Of a stretch of DNA of 64,000 nt, positions 1-12,289 are shown piece after piece. The stretch covers positions 20,602,450 to 20,666,449 of the forward strand of contig NC_134029.1 in NCBI RefSeq assembly GCF_964204645.1, written 5' to 3'. The notes beneath the pieces were generated by a model, which searched no databases, was not told the DNA's origin, and was given only the letters and a program-made list of their open reading frames with translations. Within the stretch, counting starts at the first letter, position 1, and the number at the start of each line of letters is the position of its first letter. The position numbers and the translations under genes were made by a program. Source of the DNA: Tubulanus polymorphus. Taxonomy: Eukaryota > Nemertea > Palaeonemertea > Tubulaniformes > Tubulanidae.

Positions 1-2443
1 CCCGTGAGTACCCTTCGAAAGCTCTATCCATGTTCCGTACGAATAGCTTCGGAATTATCCGTACGAACAGCCACTTTCTAAGCGGGCTTGTATCATGTTC
101 TAATCACAAAAATACAGGATGAACTGAATTCCGAATCCGGCGTCCTGGGGCCGAGCCCGGTGCATTGGCTGAAAGCGTATCGTTCTGGAACGATACGTAT
201 ATCGTATCGTATTGTATCGCATTGTATTGTATGGTGTCGGATTGAATACAAATGCTGCTTTGACTATATCATCAATGAGTAAAGTTCTATCGAAATGAAA
301 TTTATCACAGAAGAATACGACATTTAACAACTATTTGATCATCAAAATATTTTATTCATGATTTTTCAATAAATAAAAACTTTCGTTAGTACACGCACTT
401 GAAAATCATCTCACGATAACAGAGTTGAGTAGATTATAGTAAACTAGATAAAATATGATAAGAACTAATGTTATTTCTGATGAGATTCATGCAAATATTC
501 CAAACTAACACGTTCAGGTTTCCATGGTAGCATATTGAGATACTTGCATTAGCAAGCGGGAACCAGCACCTGGTCTGCGGTTTAGTTTTGTGATTGGATA
601 CACAGCCTATTGATTATGCAAGCTTGGGGGCACCAAAGGTTGGCCATGAAGTATCCAGACAATGAGTGCCAATAGTCAGGATACTATGGATTTCATAATA
701 TTCCCTGGGATCACAGTAGAATCAATATAAAACCAGACTAATAACAGTTCTGACTACCATTGAATTTCTTATTGAATCTAGAATCGAACATCCAATTCAA
801 ACTGTGGAATGGTCCTTAGAGTATAGTCTGGTGGTGAGCGTGCAAGGTAGTTTTCAAAATAAAGAAAAAGCAGAGAAAATCGAATAAATGAATCAAAAGC
901 AGTCTTTTTTATTTCATTTCACAATAGTCTAAATGGCCAGCCATCACAGAGCAATATAAAACACGACTAAATGATTATCCAGTAAATTCAATATTTCGTA
1001 ACCTAAATAGAATCATTAAATTCAACAGATCAGTATTTCGGAAATTAACATAGGGGCTCTGAATAACTTCTTGACCAGCTTCCTAAAATACTAGATAATA
1101 ACAATTTGCATTTTTTAACTAGTTTGGAGCAATGAAATACACCCATTGCCACTGAAACCCCCTAGTCACCGCTAAAATTTCAGCAAAACTGTAACTTTTT
1201 AACCGCTCTGTTGTCATAAAAAAAGCTAAATGGCATAAATTGATTTTTAAAGTGATTTTTCAAACAATAACTAGAATTTTGCCATTTTAACCTTATACCT
1301 TATCAGCGTCCGATCTAAGCACTTGCCTGATTGCCCGTGACAAATATATATTTTCATTCGGACGTGTAGGTTATCATTATCACTTGTCTACCGGGTTAGA
1401 GCAATTTTATGTCTCAAAGTCTTTTTTCTCACTCGATACAACAGATGATTGTGCCACCAATCGGACTGCCTTTGTAGAGCAAGTTGATTTTCGAGGGGGC
1501 AAATTAAATTTCAGATATAAGGATATATTTCAGATATATTCAGGGCAAGTGGATTTTACTCCTTAGATCGAAGCCTGCCTATAAATCAGTTTTTTTTTAC
1601 AATGTTATATTAACATGCGATACATAAAAAGACGAATGTATACATTTTGAATAATCTAAAAGAACACTGTAAAATATGATAACCATGAAGCACATACGTT
1701 CAATGTATATAATACCAGGGAAGTGTACACTTCCCTGATAATACACAGTAAACATTACTAAAAATGTTTCTATTCGATCGAAACAAGGAGGTGGGAGAGC
1801 CCCCCCTAATATGAATGACTAGAATATCAAGTCCCAGAGTTATATTACATATGAACTATGAACTATGAATTACACAACAACGAATGAAAACAGAGGTAAA
1901 TTACAATTTGTGTACAAATATAACACACAGCGGTTCCGTTTTTAAAGGTCGATTTTTAATGTTGTACATCGATTTTCATATGAGTTCATTCGGATACAAA
2001 AATAGATTCAGTGATTTACAAAAAAAAATGTAAAATGTATAATACGCCTTCAGCTGCTTTAAAAATGTATAATTACATCGCTTTTGTTACCAAAATATTG
2101 TAGCAGATTGTTAACTGGCAATTCAATACATTATGAACGATCTGATATGGAGATAAAAGATAAAAGTATTGGAAAAATTTATGAACGTTTTCGGTTCAGA
2201 AGCTGACTATGAAAAGTAACGTTACAGGTTATCAAATTGACTGTGTAAGCCGTGAATAAAATGCCTCTCCATTCCCATAAACTAAGACTAAGCCTACACC
2301 GAAATTCAATTATCTATTAATGAATAGATTGCTCATAAATCCCAGCTAATGATCTATAGATTAACCATGCACCGATTAATCCTTGAGCTTTAGTTCTAGT
2401 CACAAATGTTCACCGTATTACTTCTAAATAGCCTGCCGATAAT
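1..2443. other. Intergenic / 3' flank of PPEF gene
   Basis: No coding exon could be supported here. Positions about 180-245 hold a degenerate simple repeat built from GTATC/GTATT units. A short perfect palindrome lies near 1706-1740 (arms around CCAGGGAAGTGTACACTTCCC). The part next to 2444 is presumably the 3' UTR of the minus-strand phosphatase gene. Short open frames in this stretch have no splice context and no recognisable domain. Confidence 0.6.
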
Positions 2444-5400
2444 TCATGAAATGCCATTGCAGTCGTCTTCTTCGACAATCTTTAAAGGCGATTCTAAACT
2501 ATTTCTGTGTTCGTTATCCACTAATCTAAAAGCCTCTAAAAATTCATTAAAATCAATATGTCCATCGTTGTTCATATCGATGCTTTTAGCCATGTCTTCG
2601 ACGTAAGATGCCGAGATAGGCGTGCGAATGTGACGACTCAGTATTTTACAAGCATCGGCAAATTCTTCCATTGATATCTGACCTGAAATATTGACCAGAA
2701 AAATGAAGTCATCGGTAATAATAGAGATAATTCTGAATTCATAATGATTGATAAACATATAGATGCAGTTGAGTGCCTACAACGATTATTCACACTATGG
2801 TGTAACATTATGCATCCATGATCATACTTTTACATAATAGTACCATAGTATTCTTTTATGTAATTTTGTTTGTATAATCGTGTTGTATTCAAGGGAAAAT
2901 GAAATTATCATAATCAATTATTACCATTATCATTATCATTATCATCATAGTGATATCTGATCAGCTTAGCCTAACCCGATCGAATTCGTTAGGTAGTTTT
3001 TTGTAAAATAATTGGTAAAAGTTCTACGTACCCGAATTATCTTTATCAATCGCTCGAAAGATCATCTCTAAACTGTTTCTGTTCCTATACAAAACTTCAG
3101 TGACAGTTTGTCCTTTCTATAAAAAATATGCAAAGAAAAGATCATGTTAATGGATAGGGTATAGCTACGAGCAATTAGTTGAAATAATTGCTCGTAGGGT
3201 ATAGGTACCGCAAGACGCACTCATAATACTTGTCAGCTGATCACATAGAAGCCTACCTCGGTGTATTTGTTTTTCAGTTTGAAATTTTCAAACGAAGACA
3301 AATAGCTAACCGATCCATCTTTATTTAGTTTAACGATTTGCGGGCGCAGCGTTCTCCATGGAAGACCAAGTTGAGTGACGAACTCCACAGCATGACACCA
3401 ATCGTTCACGCTGATCGAACCTTGATTATATTAAAGACAAAAAAAAAACATTCAATGAAATGTAATTTCAGGTGATAGTTCAATTTGCCTTTCATGTGTT
3501 CAATTTATTCGTTTAAAAATCAACTGCATTTGAATTTTCGTAGGAACTAAATCAATAAGTTTCAGAAAAGATGTTTCTACATGTATCTATTTTTACTATG
3601 GGTCACAAGAAGTTCAATCAATCACACTCATATAATGATGATCTACTGCGTGAGAAACACTGTTAGAAAACTGATGAAAAAGAAACAAGATAGAGACAGT
3701 AATTCAAGCCATGAAAATAACTAAGTGGAAAGGAGATGAGGGAAATGGTAGACTTTGCAGTGCAGGACTAATTACCTGTGTTACTGGGGTCAAACTTTTT
3801 AAACGCTTCAATCAGTTCAGATTTCAGAGCAATTAATTTACTTCGCAGATCACGCATAGCCGATGATTCCACCAGACTCACCCTATTTCAAAGAGATAGA
3901 CCAATTTGGAATCTTTAAACATTTTTCTCAGAAAGTTCTAGTACACGAGAGACTGGTATTGAATCTGTTTACCGTTGAGTAATAGTCAGTTTTCGTGTCT
4001 GAGCTTTTGAGCTTTGAAATTGTACTAAATGAGGTTTCAGATCTGTACCGAGTTTTACATATGCTCCTTTATTGCTGCCATATTCATAATAATTTGAAGC
4101 TGAGAAGACTGTCAATACCTGGAAAAATAGAGGACCGGACTCACAACAGTGGAACTGGATCCTGGATATTTTCCATTTAGACTTATAAGACGAGATGATT
4201 GTATAACTGACTTCATGTCTGTAAATGTAACTTACTTGGTTGTCATGCATGAATTCGTAGCCATCGATTTTACACTCGTGAGACCGAATCAATAATTGAT
4301 AGCCGTGTTTTTGCAATATTTGCTTGGTAACATCCGGACCGAAATAACTGCCACCACCTCGGAACGTGTTCGGTGAACAACCTTTCTTCACTCGGGGATC
4401 GCTCCATAAAATATCTAATACCTGGAAGAAAAGATATCATTACCACAATTTCGGATGAAGTATATGGGCAGATCTAGGAGAATTGTAAGGCCAAGTTCCG
4501 AAAGAGAAGAAAAGGCAGTTCTCCGATAAAGCAGCCATGTCAAAGCCCAGTAGTGGAGTCCCTCCATTTAAGGTTAGATACATTTGAAGAAATCCATCCT
4601 AAAAGATGCAGATTTCCTAGAGGATGAATGTCAAATTTACAAGTCATCACAATCTCTGTCATGACAAAAAGTGCAACCTCCATGGGAAGGCAGGGGTGCG
4701 GGCAACTAGAGACCACCCCCTAAATCCGCCCCTGAAAATGTGAGGAAATTATTTCCATTTAAGATAATTTCTAAGAAGAATTAGATTGACATAAAGATGA
4801 TCACTATAACATACTTGTCTCCAGTCATTAAAATCGACAATGGAATCTTCATCAGCATCGCTGTCTTCATCTCCAAGTGGCGGCTGTAACACCGATATAA
4901 ACTACAATACAGAATACAAGAAAACCCTTCATTACATTATCAGAAATACTACATGTACAGGCCTACATGTTTTCTATTGCTTCAAGCTGATTTCGTCTAT
5001 TCACACCTTATGGCGATCGACTTTTCCCAATTTCTTTATATCCGTTCTAGTCGAAATTCCACCATGACAAACAAGGATCTTTCCATCAATCACTGTCGCC
5101 AACGGCAACCAACTGAAGATGTCTTCAAATAAGCGAATGATTTTTGACGCGTTGTCCTGAAATTCAATTGAAATGTAAATATGACTGCATTCGCATACAA
5201 ACTATAAATTCCGCGAAGCAATACAAATGTTTGCTTTGCAATTATCTTACTTAGAAAATAGTTTTCAGGAAATTCTAATGAAATAGAATTTTGACGCTAT
5301 TTCGCTTCAGGGGGCGTCTGGAGTATATTTGTGGTATTTTTATTGACTTGAATTTTAAGGTGTCTTATATGTTTTTTTTTTTATTTTGAAAAGGCCAAGA

Positions 5401-8400
5401 AGCCATCAGAATACACCAGATACAAAATCTTCTGAAGTCCCAGGCATCTTCGGGCTCTAGCCCTGAACCAATGAACCAATAGTGACTTCGGTGAATTAAA
5501 GCAATACAGCATTTTGTTGAATTTTTGTTAATAATTAGGCCCCTAATATACTACTCATCTTCAACAAAAAATAACTCGCTACCGTGACTACAAATATGAA
5601 TATACAGGTTCATAGGGGAAGTTAGGTCTATAATCAAATACTGCTTCATGCAAGCTTACATGCTGGAGTACTGTACATGTGAAAAACATAGGGCTACAGA
5701 CATCAGCAGAATATTTTCCAGAATAATGACTCCTGGAAAACCCAAGACACTTTCAGGAAAAGAGAGTACTTTCCTGAATATCATGGATACTTAACATTTA
5801 TGTTCCTAACAAATTGAAAGTTCTATTCTAATCGAAAATTGAGAGAGTTGTTCAAACCAGTTTTTTCTTTTCCGAATTCTGTTCACTTTGCTAGCAGGCT
5901 GATCTCGACACACATTGCCAGTTAAGATCTCACATTCTAATGTGACTATTTCAAAAATAATACATCCTTCCTGACAATCCGAGCAATTCCTTGCACGGTC
6001 ATTTTTCAATGCAAGTCGATTGTTTCCTGTCGACATTTTTATAAGGTTTACATTGTGATTTGCCATGCCAAAAGCGGTGATGAACAGCATTTGGTTGTGG
6101 GACAGAACCGTACTAACAGTACATACGACACAAAATATTGCAATTGTAGTAATGAATTAAGAATGTTTTGTTTGTGCTTGTGTATCTCTGTGAATCTATT
6201 TTGAGTTTAAGTCTTGATGATATCTGACTATAGCTGCTCTAGGTCTGAATGATATCGTAATTCAATACCTCAAAGGTTATAAAACATGGCTGAAACACAA
6301 CATTTACATTTCTGTCACATACATATGATGTTCCGGACAACTGTTTTGTCTATGAAAGCATCCGTGTAAAGATATCATGAGTTCAAATAATAAACAATCA
6401 AAGGTTTTCGTTTAAAATTATCACCAGATTAATTATCTCAATCATTCAAATCAAAGTAGCTTCAAGATACAATTTTGCTAGAAGCCACAAAAACCGGGCC
6501 CTGAAATAAGGGCATGAATACAGTCGCAATTCCTCAGTCTTTACCTGAGAGGAATAGAGGAATTTTGACTCAAATTTTGACATTAATAATTTGAATCAAA
6601 TTATCGCATAAAATTATAAAAAATTTCCAGATTTCGTACCGTGTATTTGTTCATAACTTCTTTCACAAAACCATATCTGCAATAGACAGCATCAATTTCG
6701 AAAAAGCGGACCTAGATATTGAAATCGAAAAGAAATTCGGATTTTGCGCTAGTGAATCAATTATACCCCCGGCGCATTTAGGGTCTTAATCATAAAAAAG
6801 TGCCTCTATATTGACTTACCTTAGATTCATAATATGATCCTCGTGGTTTCCGCGGTTCAAACACACTTCGTTAGGATGTAACAGAAAACAAGCAAACAGC
6901 ACGATCGCAACTTCCAACGAATTTTGACCCCGATCGACGAAGTCACCGTTGAATACGTAAGGATTGCTGACTGCAGGAAGACCATTCTAGAGAGGGAAGA
7001 AATATGACACATGAAAGAGTCGCAGGGGCGGATGATCTACACAGTCTCAATTTCCCTGCGCGCTCTCGAAAAACAACGGACATTTTTTCTGGGAATCTAG
7101 ATTTCTCTAAAATGTCATTCTTAGATAGCTGTTCTCGATGGCATCCCAAATATTTGTGAACTCATTATTCCTGAAGATAACTATCAGTGTTTAGTTTGTT
7201 TAGTTGAAACGTCATATCAATAATTTATTAGCTTTAAGGAAACTTTTTCGGACTTCATCTTAGAGTGGAATTCTCTATATATCAATCATTCTAGCAATTG
7301 CATTAAAATGCCCTAAAATTTAAAATTTTTTCGGACCGCATTGAGTGGATCCACTGATTGCCCATGGATCCTCCTTAAGGTTGGTTAAGTTTGACTTTTT
7401 CGTTCCTAAATATGACCTGACCACAAATTAAGGTTGCGCGTCATTCGCATCATTTTCGCTTACCTTATAAAATATGAGACAAAGATCCTCGAATTTACCG
7501 TGAAGATCGCCGCATACCGTGATTTGTCCGGCTATGGAAGTCGAGGCGTGGTTAACTGTACCGCATTTGCGTAACGCTTTACGGGTTTCATGCAATAGCT
7601 CGAGCACGTAATGAGCGTGTAATTTCTGAAAAATTCGATATTCACAATTAATAATAATAATAATTGACATTCATATAGCGCAGGTATCCGAACTAGAGTC
7701 TGTTCAAATGCGCTCCAAACTTGGTATTATTACCCCCAGCCTATAACTCCATTCCATGTATCAGTCATCTCTCCCTGGGGAGAGGTAACATCCGAGCAGC
7801 TGCTAGGCGCTCAGGAGTCATCTATCAGACCAGGTCCCCATTTACTCCTGGGTGGAGAGAGGCAATGAGGATAAGTGTCTTGGCGAGGACACTACGGTAA
7901 TGTACGGGGTTTGAACCCACGACCCAGAGCCGAACGCTCTATCCGCTCGGCCACACCGCTCCACAAATTAACGCTGCATCAATTAATCAATCGCGCTAAT
8001 CTATTGATTTAATCATCTTAATACCGATCGATCATTCGTTCACGTCAATTATTCTATTAAATCGATCGCGGAAACGCGATGTCGATCGATCAATATTTTT
8101 AAAGCTTCGCTCTTCTAACGATGATCACACAGTTATCTTCTCCAGCGATCGATTTGAAAAAACCAACAAAATACAAAAACATTCGCTCGGTTTATGGATC
8201 TTAGAGCTGTTATTTCGAGGAGAGAAATTCTTGTCGTAGATATACATGTCCTTCTATATTTACTCGGTATTCATTCGACATTATCATTTCACACTTACAA
8301 CGAAATATTTCTAATAATTCTTCATAAAATTTCAATGTTTTCTCCTAAAATCAATTGTATTCGAGTTTCGAATGCTATTCCAATAAATCTTCAGAAATCG

Positions 8401-11400
8401 TCTAACATTAATTTATTCAAGCGCAATTTGAAAAGGCATGTACTAGGATCGTACCAGTTGCTATTCTTAACTTATCATCATTACATGTCCATTTCTCGAT
8501 TACCGATAACATCCCATCCAATTCTCATTCCGCCCGGGCATTAGGCTTTTTTATTAAAAGTATACCCCCCCTTGGAGTCCCTTTTTGTCATTTTTCTTTA
8601 CTATGCTTTACAATATAGAAGTACTTTCTCAAACTATTTCTTTCATGCAATAGTGATGACTCAAAGAAATAAACTTATAGTAAATAAATAGAAATATGTA
8701 AATATTTTAGTCATCAGATTTTACGTCTAACCTACCTGTTTATTTCTAAATGCATCGATTAACATTTCAATTTGAGCAGATGATAAAGGGAACGTCAAGT
8801 GAGGTCCTCTATACGATGATTCGATTTTGATGTGACTGGGATCTGTAGCGGCGAGTAGGTCTTCATCTTCCACATCGAGACTCGGGCCTCCTTTAAAACC
8901 GATAAAAGGGAAAACATTATTGTATTCGATTGTGGTCATTATAGATTGATTCATCATATGTAAATACTTTTCAGTTTTTATGCAAAAAGAATTTTTTCTT
9001 ACGTGTTTTCGATAGTCTCTGGCCGAGGGCAGACGCCAATGATCCGAATTCTTTCTGCAACTGGTCTGTATTGACGTGGACCAATAAATCATTGAAGAAG
9101 TTATATAACTAAAAAGAAAGAATCAGTCAAAATCTACTTCATCCCAAGAAATATTATATATTGTTTAAAAAAGAATCTTCAATGTCAATTTCAGGACACT
9201 GTATTCAACTAGAAATAGAAAAACTAACAAATAGCAGACATTAGAAAATAAACAGTTTTTGTTCATAATCTTCCTGCAATGGTGGTATGAAATTAACACC
9301 ATATTCAATCAATATATGTTAATGAGCTTAGAAAACTAGTAATAGAAGACAAGAAAGCTGGAAAGATTGCACAACAGATTGAACGAAGCAAAAAACATGT
9401 GATATTGACAGATTTTTAAAACATGACCCGGTTTCTCAAAACGATTGGTTTCGCAAAATCGACTCAAGAATGAGAATCAACCAGGTGTGGAATCAGACGG
9501 TAGCCACGTGTGTTACTGTTGCAAAAAATTCCGTGCCCTTTTTCTTCATCATCACAGTGAAAAGGCCACATTTAGTCGTCTCTATCATTCCCAAAAGTAG
9601 AAAAGGGCACATTTCTACAAGATGGGGCTGATAATTTTCAAATGAAGGTACATCGTCCTTCGGGATTTCAACTTAATTGCCTGGAAACTTCAAACTTCAT
9701 TCATTCGTTGTTTGGAAATTGCACCAAAATCAGTAAACTATCAAAATTTGATGACCCCAGACCCTCCTTGTTTGTTATGGATTATGCCCTTTTTATAAGT
9801 TGCGCAACCCTCAACAGTTGTCCCTGGATCGGTCTCTGTTAACTTTGAGAAACTGATACCAGATTTCAAACTCAGTTTTCTTTACAACCTTGAGATGGTC
9901 TTGTTCCCCTTCATATTCGATAGATTGATAAATGCTCCACGAACACCGGCGTCGAGCTTCCAATCTGGCCATATAACGACGATACCAGTTCTGTATGAGT
10001 ATAGCCGCCTTGATCGCTGCAAAAAATACGACAACGACGAAATCATTGAAAACATCGTAATAATTACTCTTTTTCTCACAATGCATATCTAGCTTTTCAC
10101 AAAGAATATTAAATTGAGAATAAGTCAGTTACATGACCCTAATTTTCACGAGTGATAAATCAGTAAAATCCATGCAATTCAGTAATTCAGACAAGATAAA
10201 CTCATGTTTCAGCGTTCACGTTCGGAGATGTGCAATCTATAGACGTACAATAATTTCTGGTATCATATTGATGCGAATATGATGGTGCTGGTCTTTGATT
10301 TATGGTTATCTCGTGTGTCTGTGAGTTTTGTCGAGTTTCCGGGATACTTTGATATTTGATTCGACGCGAACGCGACATAATGGCATTTTACAATCGGAAA
10401 TTACCGATATTCGTAACAATGGATGCAGCTACGTATTCCGCGATATCTAAACATGCAGTGAAGATAATACAAACAGGCAATAACTCAAATGGAACTGATA
10501 CACTCGATTCTGAAACAATAGCCGCGATCACACGAGCATTTTTGGCCTCCCCCCCCCCCCCGGAACAACTGTTCACACCCATGACAAATGGGGCAAAATG
10601 ACAAGCTCACTTCGCATTTTTTAAATATTGTTTAGTATCGAGTGAATGGTTTACGTGTGAACACGCTCTCTACTTAGGCACGGGCTTAGTAAAGCTGCGA
10701 TCGCACGAGCATTTTTGGCCCGTGCCAAATTTGGCCCGGAACAACTGTTCACATGGGTGCCAAATGGGCCCGAGCTTGTTTGGCCCCACCAAAAACGTCG
10801 GACCAGGCCCGAGGCAAATTTTAGCTCCAGACAAATGATTGCGTTTGAATTGCAACTGGCATTGTTTAGTATCGAGTGAATGGTTTGCGTGTGAACGCGC
10901 TCTCTTCCCCGAGCCTGATCCTACCAATTTGGCCCAGGCCAAATCGTTGACTCAGGTCTGATCTGGGCCAATTTGGCCAGGGCCAAATCATTGCCGTGTG
11001 ATCGTGGCAACTTCAATAGCTTTAGAGTATGAAATGGTGGATTCCTCGTGCCTAGACATTCTGTATTCTATAACAGTGATTTCTGATTAGGAATGACCTT
11101 TAGCTGAATCCTGAACTTTACAACTATCATGCACCAACCACAAATGAATGATATTACACGATGGACGTATAATCTAGTTTATACGTCCATGATTATACCA
11201 AGGTATATATTTATATACATTGATATATCTTTAATGCCCTGAGAGAAATTGGATTATACATGGCTCTCACTATGGAATCATGAGTTCGATCGAAGTATGA
11301 TTATTTAGAGTCCATGATCGACATCAAGTCAGTTCTAAACCCTGGGCCCTGTCAGCGAAAGGTTTTTATTCAGAATTAAATCAATGCAGGAGTTAAACTC

Positions 11401-11764
11401 CATAAAATGATAATGGGCCGTGGAAACGCATAGCAGAAAACATTGAGAAATATGAATGTCTTTCTCATCTTGAGCAAGATAAAAAAAACCTTGCTATTTT
11501 GAATACACTTAGTAAGAATATTTTGAAATCAGCTACGTGCATCCAGGAATTCATCATGTGGGAACTATATCATCTTTGATGAATTCGATTCTAGAATTTT
11601 CTACAGGTATTTGGTATTTCTTCTACAGTCTAAGACCGGGTGATCGTGTAGATACTATCAGACACGCTACAATCGTATGTCTGAGAGCTTCTTATGAAAT
11701 ATAATAAACCTAAAAAGGGAGATCTCCATCTCGATTGCGATGATTCCGAAGGTGTCGCGCTCAT
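2444..11764 (-). CDS. PPEF: Serine/threonine phosphatase with EF-hands (PPEF / rdgC family)
   Basis: Calcium-regulated PPP-family phosphatase; rdgC dephosphorylates rhodopsin in flies. Exons in coding order: 11710-11764 (tentative), 9889-10016, 9003-9108, 8736-8890, 7464-7625, 6820-6986, 6640-6676, 5007-5156, 4815-4883, 4236-4421, 3973-4118, 3776-3882, 3257-3420, 3032-3116, 2444-2682, giving about 651 aa, close to rdgC. Exon 2 encodes an IQ calmodulin-binding motif ([20 protein letters not shown]). The catalytic exons show GDLHG, GDFVDRG, GNHE, HGG, RSHE and FSASNYYE, so all metal and phosphate-binding signatures are present. Two canonical C-terminal EF-hands follow (loops [12 protein letters not shown] and [12 protein letters not shown]); the first is split by a phase-1 intron at its glycine. 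Vertebrate PPEFs have a longer insert between the catalytic blocks; it is short here. The first exon rests only on ATG, donor and phase (it leaves one G that completes the next Ala codon). The rest is secure. Confidence 0.93.
4138..4164. repeat. Fragment of CAGTTCCACAGTT hairpin repeat
   Basis: A 27-base fragment in the PPEF intron between exons 4236-4421 and 3973-4118. It matches the terminal part (CTCACAAC.GTGGAACTGGATCC) of the inverted-repeat elements at 12098-12211 and 23713-23801. Confidence 0.5.
5157..6639. other. Large PPEF intron
   Basis: A 1.5-kb intron of the phosphatase gene. It contains a 94-codon cysteine-rich open frame on the minus strand (5806-6090) with no splice support. 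The split of the catalytic core around it is consistent with family intron structure. No mobile element with clear ends was recognised. Confidence 0.5.
7646..7962 (-). mobile_element. tRNA-derived SINE
   Basis: Read on the minus strand, the head is tRNA-like: GTGTGGCCGAGCGGATAGAG gives a pol III A box and GGGTTCAAACCC gives a B box. About 240 bases of unrelated body follow, and the element ends in a short ATT-repeat tail (AATTATTATTATTATT). This is the layout of a tRNA-derived SINE. It lies inside the PPEF intron between exons 8736-8890 and 7464-7625, in the gene's orientation, with its tail about 20 bases from the 7625 acceptor. The tRNA head lacks the full cloverleaf closure, so it is not a functional tRNA gene. 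Confidence 0.8.
8194..8660 (+). mobile_element. Decayed non-LTR retrotransposon 3' end
   Basis: An open frame of 116 codons ends with [18 protein letters not shown], a pattern like the C-terminal tail of LINE reverse-transcriptase ORFs (…P..L+.S.N...FK+.LK.+L). AT-rich DNA follows with AATAAACTTATAGTAAATAAAT near 8668-8690. It lies in the same PPEF intron as the SINE but on the opposite strand. No catalytic RT motif is present, so only a 5'-truncated remnant is claimed. Confidence 0.45.
10520..10693. repeat. GCCGCGATCACACGAG inverted-terminal element, deleted copy
   Basis: Begins with GCCGCGATCACACGAGCATT and shares the internal blocks GGAACAACTGTTCACA and TTTAGTATCGAGTGAATGG with the fuller copy directly downstream. 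A C-run (10551-10562) replaces part of the interior. Its right end merges into the next copy. Confidence 0.6.
10694..11007. mobile_element. GCCGCGATCACACGAG MITE-like element
   Basis: About 314 bp, starting GCTGCGATCGCACGAGCATT and ending GTGTGATCGTGGC, so the ends are inverted repeats. The interior is rich in GGCC/CCAAATTTGGC blocks. Related copies are at 10520, 16154 and 18320. There is no coding capacity, as expected for a non-autonomous DNA element. The superfamily was not determined. Confidence 0.7.
11162..11192. repeat. Short palindrome
   Basis: ATGGACGTATAA and its inverted partner TTATACGTCCAT flank a short loop. No association was recognised. Confidence 0.5.
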
Positions 11765-12097
11765 CTTACAGCTGTAACAAAACAAATGATTTCAAAATGT
11801 AACTTAAATAGATTGATTCCACTGATAACAATTTCACCTTGGATTTAGTATACAAACCAAAACCATACAACCAGGCATGCACATTTTCAGGCAACACCAC
11901 TTCACAAATGGGCAGTCTTGGGTCATACCTCAGAAACTCTTAAAAAGTTGGTCCTTTTGGATGGCATTTCTTGCATTTAAAACATAAATATCGGTATTAT
12001 TCTTTACATTCTCTCAATGCTTTTTTTTAACAACATTCGATTGAAAAAATTAAGGACCAGAAATTTCCCCGTATTCAGATTATGAATCATTTCATCA

Positions 12098-12211
12098 GGG
12101 TCCAGTTCCACAGTTCTGAGTTAAGATTTGACCCTGGGTTAAAACATTGAAAATGAACTAACTTTAACTCAGAGTTAACTCTAACTCACAACTGTGGAAC
12201 TGGGTCCAGTT
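12098..12211. mobile_element. CAGTTCCACAGTT hairpin MITE
   Basis: Termini GGGTCCAGTTCCACAGTT and AACTGTGGAACTGGGTCC are inverted, and the inside repeats GAGTTAA/TTAACTC. A second, diverged copy is at 23713-23801 and a fragment at 4138-4164. It sits between the poly(A) signal of the unidentified gene (12252) and PPEF exon 1. Confidence 0.7.
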
Positions 12212-12251
12212 CTTTCATGGATGAAATGTTCTTATTGAGTCATCGCAACAA

Positions 12252-12257
12252 TTTATT
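12252..12257 (-). terminator. Poly(A) signal of unidentified gene
   Basis: AATAAA on the minus strand, about 33 bases after the TAA stop at 12290. It supports the reading of 12290-12433 as a 3' terminal exon. Confidence 0.55.
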
Positions 12258-12289
12258 CAGAACCAGTTAATCATTTGATTTTTTTCTTA

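Noticed and set aside
7900-7962. Functional tRNA gene
   Set aside because: A and B boxes are present but the acceptor and anticodon arms do not close, and a SINE body and tail follow.
11710-11764. Separate short gene [10 protein letters not shown]…
   Set aside because: It is too short alone and its splice phase fits PPEF exon 2, so it was kept as the tentative first PPEF exon.
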